This document shows positions 1 to 6,760 of a stretch of DNA of 64,000 nt, piece after piece. The notes below the pieces were generated by a model. The model did no database searches. It saw only the letters and a list, made by a program, of their open reading frames with translations, and was not told the origin of the DNA. Position numbers and translations under genes: made by a program. The DNA comes from Lachnospiraceae bacterium (GTDB taxonomy: Bacteria; Bacillota_A; Clostridia; Lachnospirales; Lachnospiraceae): positions 1 through 64,000 of the forward strand of contig JAEEWS010000008.1 of assembly GCA_016287765.1 (NCBI GenBank). Reading direction: 5' to 3'. Position 1 is the stretch's first letter. Each line of letters starts with the position of its first letter.

Positions 1-100
1 AGAATGCTTGCTCGAATGCTCGTGCGTGAAAACGCAGGTGTAGCGGGCTACTCCGAGGCTTTCATGTACGGGCAGTCGGGTAAGCAGGCAAGCATTCGGT
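1..100. other. Unidentified structured element at window edge
   Basis: Two perfect 10-base arms, positions 2-11 (gaatgcttgc) and 88-97 (gcaagcattc), are reverse complements and enclose about 76 bases with a smaller TGCG/CGCA hairpin near positions 25-38. This could be part of a structured RNA, a leader, or a terminator whose beginning lies outside the window. It carries no obvious T-box, cobalamin, SRP RNA or tmRNA motif. A reading frame runs through it into the next gene, but the peptide looks non-coding. Nothing further can be supported. Confidence 0.3.
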
Positions 101-144
101 CCAGTTATTTAATAACCGATGTACTAGAACAGAAAAGGAAAAAA

Positions 145-654
145 ATGGAGATTAAAAAGATATACTTTGATATGGACGGTGTACTGGCAGATTTTGAAAA
201 GGGCGTCAGAGAACTTTGCGGTATCGATGCCTACTCCCAGAATGTTAAGAGACCCAAGGGTTACGATGACCTTCTGTGGGAAAAGGTGAGAGGGGTCGAG
301 AATTTCTATGACCGGCTGGACATCCTGCCCGGTGCAAAGGAGATGTTTGACACCGTTAGAGGGATCTACGGCGACAGATGTGAGATCCTCACCGGGATCC
401 CAAAGCCTTACAAAGGGGTACTTACGGCTGCTGAAGACAAGATCTCCTGGATGAGAAGGCTGTTGTCTGAGGACATAGTCATGAACATCGTTTACAGGGA
501 TCAAAAGAAAGATTATTGTACCGGTCCCGATTGTATCCTTATCGATGATATGGTAAAGACCATAAAGCAGTGGAATGAACTCGGCGGAACGGGAGTTCTT
601 CACGTGAGCGTTGAAAAAACCATGGAGGAACTAAAAAAACTGGGCGTTTTGTAA
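145..654 (+). CDS. 5'-nucleotidase-like HAD hydrolase (NT5C type)
   Basis: A 169-residue cytoplasmic HAD-superfamily phosphatase. The N-terminus carries the catalytic motif FDMDGVLADF (Asp9 nucleophile, Asp11 acid/base), followed by the NT5C-like pattern in which a cap region (YDRLDILPGA) precedes a LTGIPKP segment and a late IDDM motif. The family dephosphorylates 5'-(deoxy)nucleotides. I chose the ATG at 145 because an AAAAGGAAAA ribosome binding site precedes it and the catalytic motif then falls at residues 8-13, as usual. The upstream in-frame extension overlaps a palindromic element and does not look like protein. A related domain is found fused to a kinase-like domain at 57029-58147. 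The exact substrate is unknown. Confidence 0.75.
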   Translation: MEIKKIYFDMDGVLADFEKGVRELCGIDAYSQNVKRPKGYDDLLWEKVRGVENFYDRLDILPGAKEMFDTVRGIYGDRCEILTGIPKPYKGVLTAAEDKISWMRRLLSEDIVMNIVYRDQKKDYCTGPDCILIDDMVKTIKQWNELGGTGVLHVSVEKTMEELKKLGVL

Positions 655-677
655 GAAAAAGGCATGAGGTGATAAAG

Positions 678-1580
678 ATGGACAACGAAGCAATGGACTC
701 CTTTGATGAGATCAGGGGGAAAAGCGATCTCGCGGCGGCATTCAGAAAGATATCCGTGGAATTATACAATAAGGAACACAATCCGGCTAAGGCACTGGAA
801 GCCATAAATCAGGCCTGCGCTCTGGATCCGGAAAACAGCCGGTATCTTTATGACAGGGATCGTATTCTTGAAAATGTGGGAGCGGATCCCTTGGTAAGGC
901 TTTCCATGCTGGAAGAAAAAAAGGAGCTGATAGATGAGAGAGATGATCTGAGCCTCAATTACATCAGTGTTTTGAGCAGAAACGGTCGTGAGGAAGAGGC
1001 GCTGGACCGGCTTATGGGCAGAAACTTTCATCTTGATGAGGAACTGCAGCCCAAGATCATTGCGGTTTATAAGGAATTATTGTTTGCTTTTGCGCTAAAA
1101 GAGATAAAAGAAGGAAATAAAGAAAGGGCTGCGGTGCTCTGCGAGCTCACCTTCACCTATCCCGACTGCCTGGGCGTCAACAAGGGGAAGACTTTGCCGG
1201 ACAACAAGGGCTGGTATCTTATCGGAGAGATAAAAAAGGATGAAGGAAAGGACGAAGAAGCGGAAGAAGCCTATAAAAAGGCAGCGGAAGGCTCCCCGGA
1301 ACCCGAGCTCTTAAAGAGTGTATCGGACTATCCTTCGGACAGCCTGTACTGGATAGGCCTTGCCAAAGCCCGTCTGGGACAGCAGAAGGAAGCGCTGGAC
1401 ATCATGCGTAAGCTCATGGATTTCGGAAGTGCCAATATGAAAGAGGAAACTTTCGGGGAGGACAAGGAAGAAGAGCTTCTTTACGAAACGTACAGGGATG
1501 AGCTGGTTACGAAAAACAATGAATATTGCAGGATGCTGATATCTCTGGGGGTTAAGGGCCTGGGAGAAGTGAACCGATAA
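678..1580 (+). CDS. TPR-repeat protein
   Basis: A soluble, acidic 300-residue protein with helical tetratricopeptide-like repeats. Clear TPR-type segments are NPAKALEAINQACALDPENSRYLYD near residues 36-60, a second around GREEEALDRLM, and ELIGEIKKDEGKDEEAEEAYKKAAEG-like text near 180-205. TPRs mediate protein-protein contacts; no catalytic motif is visible. The ATG at 678 follows a GAGGTG ribosome binding site with a 6-base spacer; a GTG nine bases earlier lies inside that site and is unlikely. It starts 23 bases after the nucleotidase gene and is probably cotranscribed with it. The role is unknown. Confidence 0.7.
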   Translation: MDNEAMDSFDEIRGKSDLAAAFRKISVELYNKEHNPAKALEAINQACALDPENSRYLYDRDRILENVGADPLVRLSMLEEKKELIDERDDLSLNYISVLSRNGREEEALDRLMGRNFHLDEELQPKIIAVYKELLFAFALKEIKEGNKERAAVLCELTFTYPDCLGVNKGKTLPDNKGWYLIGEIKKDEGKDEEAEEAYKKAAEGSPEPELLKSVSDYPSDSLYWIGLAKARLGQQKEALDIMRKLMDFGSANMKEETFGEDKEEELLYETYRDELVTKNNEYCRMLISLGVKGLGEVNR

Positions 1581-1649
1581 GGCATGCACAGCCTTAAGAT
1601 CTCCGGGCCTCAGGGTAGACCAAATACATTTTGAAAAGGATAAATTTAT

Positions 1650-2312
1650 ATGGAAAGATTAATATACGATAATCCATTAAGATCCGAAAAAGATATAGAA
1701 GGCTGGAGACTTGAAGGAAAGGCCAAGATAAGCTTTGAAAACGGAAAAATGAGACTTGAAAATGCCATGGCAGCGGAGAACGGCCAAAAGGCCAATTATG
1801 TGCTTTGGTGTGACAGGGATTTTCCGAAGGATCTTATGATCACCTGGAAGTTTAAGCCCATAAGAGAACCGGGCCTTGCCATCATGTTTTTTGCAGCCAA
1901 GGGAATAAACGGAGAAGACTTATTTGACGAAAAACTGCAAAAGAGAACGGGAGAGTACCCCTTATATCACCATGGGGATATAAATGCTTTTCATGTTTCC
2001 TACTTCAGAAGAAAAGAGCCGGATGAAAGACAGTTCCATACCTGTAACTTAAGAAAAAGCTACGGATTTAACCTGGTGGCTCAGGGAGCGGATCCCATTC
2101 CGGATGCAGATGATTGCGCGGACTTTTATGATATGAAAGTGGTTAAGAACAAGGGCAGAGTGGAATTCTATGTAAACGGCCTTATGAGCTTCTCCTTTGA
2201 TGATGACGGAAAGACCTACGGCGAGGTATTAAAAGAGGGCAAGATAGGCTTCCGCCAGCTTGCCCCCATGATCGGAGAATATTCCGATCTTAAAGTATAT
2301 GCTCTTGAATGA
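1650..2312 (+). CDS. yesU: YesU-like DUF1961 family protein
   Basis: A 220-residue protein without a signal peptide that matches the DUF1961 family as I remember it: an N-terminal MERLIYDNPL start, the EGWRLEGKAKISFENGKMRLEN strand region, and a C-terminal YDMKVVKNKGRVEFYVNGLMSFSFDDDG segment. The fold is a concanavalin-like beta sandwich. B. subtilis YesU belongs to this family and sits in the rhamnogalacturonan operon, so a carbohydrate-related intracellular role is likely, though no activity is established. An AAAAGGATAAA site precedes the ATG. It is convergent with the acetylesterase gene 26 bases downstream, consistent with membership of the pectin locus. Confidence 0.75.
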   Translation: MERLIYDNPLRSEKDIEGWRLEGKAKISFENGKMRLENAMAAENGQKANYVLWCDRDFPKDLMITWKFKPIREPGLAIMFFAAKGINGEDLFDEKLQKRTGEYPLYHHGDINAFHVSYFRRKEPDERQFHTCNLRKSYGFNLVAQGADPIPDADDCADFYDMKVVKNKGRVEFYVNGLMSFSFDDDGKTYGEVLKEGKIGFRQLAPMIGEYSDLKVYALE

Positions 2313-2338
2313 TTTTTTTAAAACAGAAAAAACTTTTA

Positions 2339-3967
2339 TCACGCTCTGAATTCGATGATACGGCTCTGAGCTCCTTCGCTTCCGTCTGCAAATTTAGCCG
2401 CAACGTAAACCTGATATACGTCGGAGGCGGGAATGGTGAAAGGCAGGACGGGAGAAGTCTTCTTTTCTTCTGCGGAAACGGTCTTTAAAGGGAAGAACTG
2501 GAAATCCACGGAACCTTTTCTGTAAACCGTATAAGAAACCGCACCTTCCACATCGTTCCAGATGAGAAGGAAGTTGGCCACACCATCCGCAATGTGAAGC
2601 TCCTGTAAAGCGAAGCCTGAAGGCTTGGTAGAATCTGCGGGCTCGGGATTTGCAACGGGAGCGGGCTTTGCAATCTTGAAATCCGTCGTGATGGCGGGTT
2701 TAAGAGGAGCAAGTTCCGGTCTGTCGGAATCCAGAATAGCCTGAGCTACCAGTTTTGCGAACATGGTGGCACCGTATTCCTGAAGATGGGTGTTGTCATG
2801 TACTCCGTCTGCGTAAGCGCCTTCGGGATAAGCACCGGGTGCTGCCCAGAGGTAGATGAGTTTTGATTCTTCGCTTCCGATGGAATTTAAGTATTCTACC
2901 GTAAGGTTGCAAAGATCGATATAAGGAACATTTTCCTCTTCTGCAACAGCCACCATGGCATCTCTGTATTTACCGAAGGAGGCGATGAAATTACCCTCAT
3001 GATCGTCACAGTTTCTTCTTGCGATGGGAGTTACCAGGACAAGGTTTACCTTTCTGGCTCTGCAGGAATAAATATATTTCTTGAGCCAGAAGCCGAAATC
3101 GGCTGTTGAAACGAAACGGTTGGGACGAACGGCGGTGGCATCGTTGTGACCCCACTGGATGAAGCAATAGTCTCCGGGGGCGGAGAGAGCAAGGAGTCTG
3201 TCCCATTTGCCTTCGTTAATGAAGGAGCGGGAGCTTCTTGCACCGATGGAACGGTTTTCTATGTTGAACATAGGCGTTTCGTAAATATGATTCTGAGGAT
3301 AACAAAGGTCGGGAGACTGGATCTCCGGTGTGTCTTTACCTCCGTTAAAGAATCTGTATAAAACCTGTCCCCAACCTGTCTGAGGATAGTAGAATCTTTC
3401 GTAGGACTGAACCGTAGAGTCGGAAGCCAGGAAAACAGTGGGCTTCTTCTTGGGAGCCTTAAGAGGAAGTTCCTCATAGGAGATGTTTGTAATGGTAAGG
3501 TTTGCCGGAACTGCATCTTCCTTTACTTTTGCCTCCGAGGGAACAAAAAACTGAAGCAGGGTTTCTTCTTCAACGGAGCAAAGGGTGAACTCCGTTGAAG
3601 CTTCCGAGCAGGCGGGAACAGCAAAGGCATTCAGCTTTAAAATGTTGTTTGCGAAACAGCTTACCTTCATCTCGTTTTCGGAAGCGTTCTTAAAGGTAAC
3701 GGTCCATTTACCGTCCTTAAGACCTGTTTTCTTTTTGAAGCCGAGACCTTCGGCGTAATTGTAAACTCCAAAACCTGAAACTTCCGTTTCGATCCAATTT
3801 AAAGAGGAAAGAGTAATGGCACTGTCTTTCACTGTAAAAGAAGGATCGACGTCATTCCATGATATTTCCCTGAAAACCGGTTTTCTCTCCGTGTAGACTC
3901 CGTTATTCCATCCGGCAGCGGGATCGGGATAGGTTACCAGAACGGGAATAAGATTTTCATAAAACAT
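2339..3967 (-). CDS. Rhamnogalacturonan acetylesterase-like SGNH hydrolase (CE12-like)
   Basis: A 542-residue protein with three regions. Residues 1-170 form a beta-rich, galactose-binding-like domain. Residues 176-412 are an SGNH esterase: nucleophile Ser184 in FLASDST (block I has SDS rather than GDS), the Asn block QWGHND at 271-276, and the Asp391/His394 pair in HDNTH. Residues about 450-541 resemble a fibronectin type III domain (GVANFLLIWNDVEGAVSYTVYRK). The CE12 family removes acetyl groups from rhamnogalacturonan. There is no signal peptide, so it should act in the cytoplasm on imported oligosaccharides. A GAGGTG site precedes the ATG. It is transcribed opposite to its neighbours and is divergent from the DUF624 genes. 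Confidence 0.85.
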   Translation of the reverse strand: MFYENLIPVLVTYPDPAAGWNNGVYTERKPVFREISWNDVDPSFTVKDSAITLSSLNWIETEVSGFGVYNYAEGLGFKKKTGLKDGKWTVTFKNASENEMKVSCFANNILKLNAFAVPACSEASTEFTLCSVEEETLLQFFVPSEAKVKEDAVPANLTITNISYEELPLKAPKKKPTVFLASDSTVQSYERFYYPQTGWGQVLYRFFNGGKDTPEIQSPDLCYPQNHIYETPMFNIENRSIGARSSRSFINEGKWDRLLALSAPGDYCFIQWGHNDATAVRPNRFVSTADFGFWLKKYIYSCRARKVNLVLVTPIARRNCDDHEGNFIASFGKYRDAMVAVAEEENVPYIDLCNLTVEYLNSIGSEESKLIYLWAAPGAYPEGAYADGVHDNTHLQEYGATMFAKLVAQAILDSDRPELAPLKPAITTDFKIAKPAPVANPEPADSTKPSGFALQELHIADGVANFLLIWNDVEGAVSYTVYRKGSVDFQFFPLKTVSAEEKKTSPVLPFTIPASDVYQVYVAAKFADGSEGAQSRIIEFRA

Positions 3968-4117
3968 AAGTACACCTCGTAAGTATAGTTTTTATTTTGG
4001 TAGGGATTATAACATTTCAACAAATCAAAAAAAAGTGTAAAACCCTGAATTAAGGAATTGACACTTTTATAAAAAGATGATACTTTTCGCTTTAAGTAAC
4101 TGAAAGGAAATAGATAA
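3968..4117. promoter_or_regulatory. Divergent intergenic region with promoter-like sites
   Basis: This AT-rich gap separates the minus-strand esterase from the plus-strand DUF624 genes. On the plus strand there is a perfect TTGACA at 4058-4063 followed 17 bases later by a weak TACTTT (4081-4086). On the minus strand a TATAAT lies at 4006-4011 with only a T-rich stretch at the -35 position. Both are reasonable sigma-A candidates but neither is complete. Confidence 0.4.
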
Positions 4118-4768
4118 ATGGCAACGGAATCCAAACTTTTTGACCCTGAAGGGCCCTTGATGACCGGCTTTGACACGGTTAAAGATCTGATAACTCTCAA
4201 TCTGCTCACGATAATCTGTTCTATCCCGGTAGTAACCATAGGCGCATCCTTTACGGCCATGCATTATACGGCTCTTAAAATGGTGAGGAACGAAGAAGGC
4301 TATATACATAAGACTTTTTTCAAGTCCTTTAAGGAAAATCTGAAGCAGGGCATAGGAGCTACCTTTATCATGGCTTTTGCCTTCGGATTTATAGGCCTTG
4401 ACTTTTGGGCAACACAGTGGTTTCAGGAGGATCCGGGCTTTGTAAAAGCGGCAATTGTACTCTTGATCCTTATGGCGGCGGTAACGATAACCACCGTGAC
4501 TTTTTTCTTCCCTGTCCAGGCAAAACTCAGTGCGACCCTTAAGCAGAATATTTCAAATGCGTTTAAGATGGCACTTTCCCATTTTCCCATGACATTACTC
4601 ATGATATTGTTTGATCTTTTACCCTTTATTATATGTTATTTCCTGCATTTCCTTATTCCCTTGCTTTTCATCTTCGGATTTTCTCTTCCCGCTTTTTGGG
4701 ATGCCAAACTTTACAATAAGATATTCATTAAAATAGAGGAGGCTGCACATGCAGGGAAGGATATTTGA
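4118..4768 (+). CDS. DUF624 membrane protein (YesL/YesV-like)
   Basis: A 216-residue integral membrane protein with about four or five hydrophobic segments. It has the DUF624 hallmarks: a start in which FDPEGPLMTGFDTVKDLITLNLL leads into CSIPVVTIGASFTAMHYTALKMVRNEEGYI, then KSFKENLKQG, and a central FFFPVQAKL segment. The family occurs in Firmicute carbohydrate loci (YesL and YesV in B. subtilis) and its function is unknown. A GAAAGGAAAT site precedes the ATG. It overlaps the next gene, a paralogue, by 20 bases, so the two are translationally coupled and may form a heteromer. Confidence 0.85.
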   Translation: MATESKLFDPEGPLMTGFDTVKDLITLNLLTIICSIPVVTIGASFTAMHYTALKMVRNEEGYIHKTFFKSFKENLKQGIGATFIMAFAFGFIGLDFWATQWFQEDPGFVKAAIVLLILMAAVTITTVTFFFPVQAKLSATLKQNISNAFKMALSHFPMTLLMILFDLLPFIICYFLHFLIPLLFIFGFSLPAFWDAKLYNKIFIKIEEAAHAGKDI

Positions 4769-5387
4769 TTACGGCGGACCTTTATTCGGCTTTTTAAACA
4801 CCTTTGCCAATATCATAGTTTTGAGCGTGGTTACCCTTGTGTGCTGTATCCCGGTGATCACCTTCGGACCTGCGGTAAGGGCTTTGTACGTCGTATGTCT
4901 TAAGATGGTCAGAAACGAAGAGAGCTATGTGGTAAGGGACTTTTTTAAGAGCTTTAAGTCCAATTTCGGACAAAATGTGTTCCTTGGTCTTTTAGTGCTT
5001 TCGGCCCTTGGAATCTTTGGCGGCGGACTGTATTCGTTGATACTGATAGGCGGAGCGTTTCATATCATAATAAAGATCGGCTTCGGAATGGCTGCTTTGA
5101 TAGTGATAGCCACCATTCTATGGATCTTTCCCATGCAGAGCCGTTTTAAAAACCCCATTAAACAGACTGTTAAGCTTTCCTTTTGGCTGGCGGTCACCAG
5201 GTTTCCCAAAACATTTCTGATGCTCATCATCTGGCTTTTTATACCGGCCTGTGTAGTCTTCATATCAGGTAACTTCGTCCCTCTGGTATTTCTGGCTGAG
5301 CTGGGAACGGCGGCCTATTTCTGCGCCGAAGTCTATGACGGCCTTTTTAAGGAACTGGAAGATAAGATCAACGGTAACGGAGAATGA
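4749..5387 (+). CDS. Second DUF624 membrane protein
   Basis: A 212-residue paralogue of the preceding protein with the same architecture: FDYGGPLFGFLNTFANIIVLSVVTLVCCIPVITFGPAVRALYVVCLKMVRNEESYV, then KSFKSNFGQN and a central WIFPMQSRF segment. Four or five membrane segments are visible. The start codon lies inside the upstream gene behind a GAGGAGG site, giving a 20-base overlap. The two stop 8 bases short of a convergent AraC regulator. Tandem DUF624 genes beside a regulator and transport genes suggest an accessory role in sugar uptake or sensing, but this is inference. Confidence 0.85.
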   Translation: MQGRIFDYGGPLFGFLNTFANIIVLSVVTLVCCIPVITFGPAVRALYVVCLKMVRNEESYVVRDFFKSFKSNFGQNVFLGLLVLSALGIFGGGLYSLILIGGAFHIIIKIGFGMAALIVIATILWIFPMQSRFKNPIKQTVKLSFWLAVTRFPKTFLMLIIWLFIPACVVFISGNFVPLVFLAELGTAAYFCAEVYDGLFKELEDKINGNGE

Positions 5388-5395
5388 TCATTATC

Positions 5396-6523
5396 CTATT
5401 CCGGTTTGTTTAAGCGGTAATTTCTTCTGTAGTTTTCCGGCGTTATGCCGAATTCATTCTTAAATACGTTTTGAAAATGTGACTGACTCTTCATCCCTAT
5501 TGCCTGGGAGATGGCGGAGACAGTCATTTTTTCGTCTCCCTGAAGGAGGCGGAGAGCAGTCTCAAGTCTCTTTTCTTTCAGATATTCCGTGAAATTCATT
5601 CCCATGTTTTTTTTAAACAGTCGGCAAAGGTAGGCATCGGTAAGATCGAAGTGGGCCGCAGTCTCCGAAAGAGATACGGTACTCAGGTTTTCGGAAATGT
5701 GGTTTAATATCTCCCTCATATTTCTTTGCTCACGTTCCGAGGCGGGGATACGCATGAAATTATCCCTGTACTTGGTGACGGAATCGGCAAAGAGCCTCAT
5801 GAGACCGGCGCATCCGTTGACATCAAAAAGAAGGTCGAAGATGTTTTTCTTTGCAAAGGAAAATTCATAGTTCTGTTTGGTGAAAAACAGCTTAAACACA
5901 GTGAGCATTTCTGCCGCATAGGCTATGATCCCGTTGTAATCGTAGGCATCACCGTTGTCGAACAGATTTGTGAAGTTTTGTTCCTGCCGGGAGAGATAAT
6001 CTATGACCCGGTCATATTTTTTCTCGACGAGATCATCATAGAGGAGTGAAGGCAGATCAAAAGGGAAGGTTGTCCTGCTGTCGTTCAGGCGGTGGAGTAG
6101 GGAACCGGTATAAGGTACGGCAGAACCCAGGATATATCCGTATTTTACCGCTTCCATGAGAAATACCGTTTCTTCGGACACCTTCCTTCTGTCCTGAAGA
6201 CCCTCGGAATAACAGACATAGGAACGGTTTTTCCGGGATATGGTATACATGGTCTGGCGAAGGGATCCCACAAAGGCACGGATACTGAATACGGCTGAAT
6301 CGTAATTAAGGAAGCATACTATCAGAGTTCCTGATTTTTCGCAGTAATGGTTAATATAAGAGGCTGACATCAGATTGGAACAGGCAGTGAGGACTTCATT
6401 GATCTCGGCCTCGGACGGTGTCTCTCCCTGCCGGTTTTTTATGGCTGTGATTATTATGGAATAGTCGGGAAATGATCCTTCCGCAAAAAGATCGTTAAGG
6501 CTGGTTTTGGTAAAATTGAACAA
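5396..6523 (-). CDS. AraC-family transcriptional regulator
   Basis: A 375-residue soluble protein. Residues about 278-372 form the AraC double helix-turn-helix: MREILNHISENLSTVSLSETAAHFDLTDAYLCRLFKKNMGMNFTEYLKEKRLETALRLL, then the second helix-turn-helix MTVSAISQAIGMKSQSHFQNVFKNEFGITPENYR. The N-terminal 270 residues are a sensor or dimerisation region without a clear cupin or membrane segment. The start is a TTG at 6523 (minus strand) with a GGAGGT site 7 bases before it; no better ATG is available in frame. It is divergent from the 983-residue binding protein gene, which it probably controls through the shared intergenic region. Confidence 0.85.
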   Translation of the reverse strand: MFNFTKTSLNDLFAEGSFPDYSIIITAIKNRQGETPSEAEINEVLTACSNLMSASYINHYCEKSGTLIVCFLNYDSAVFSIRAFVGSLRQTMYTISRKNRSYVCYSEGLQDRRKVSEETVFLMEAVKYGYILGSAVPYTGSLLHRLNDSRTTFPFDLPSLLYDDLVEKKYDRVIDYLSRQEQNFTNLFDNGDAYDYNGIIAYAAEMLTVFKLFFTKQNYEFSFAKKNIFDLLFDVNGCAGLMRLFADSVTKYRDNFMRIPASEREQRNMREILNHISENLSTVSLSETAAHFDLTDAYLCRLFKKNMGMNFTEYLKEKRLETALRLLQGDEKMTVSAISQAIGMKSQSHFQNVFKNEFGITPENYRRNYRLNKPE

Positions 6524-6674
6524 AAATGCTACCTCCGCTGAAAATTATCATTTTTTACTTTTATGGGCAAAATATAGCATAAATATCAAAATTACACAAT
6601 GATTTTTTGAGACGATAATAAATTGATTATCGCTGAACTTCAAAGAAACGCAAGAATGTCAAAAAATGGCAATT

Positions 6675-6723
6675 GTGCAAAGTGTACAACTATGTTAGCA
6701 TCGTGCCAAACAGTACAACTATG
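6675..6723 (+). promoter_or_regulatory. Direct-repeat operator candidate upstream of the large binding protein gene
   Basis: An exact 11-base direct repeat, gtacaactatg, occurs at 6684-6694 and 6713-6723, offset by 29 bases. Each copy is preceded by a related gtgc(a/c)aaa segment, so the similar units span about 6675-6694 and 6703-6723. Same-orientation repeats about three helical turns apart are typical of AraC-family binding sites, and the divergent gene encodes such a regulator. No convincing -35/-10 pair was found nearby. Confidence 0.5.
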
Positions 6724-6760
6724 ACTGAACTAAAAAAGCACTTTTTGGAGGAACTTTTTT

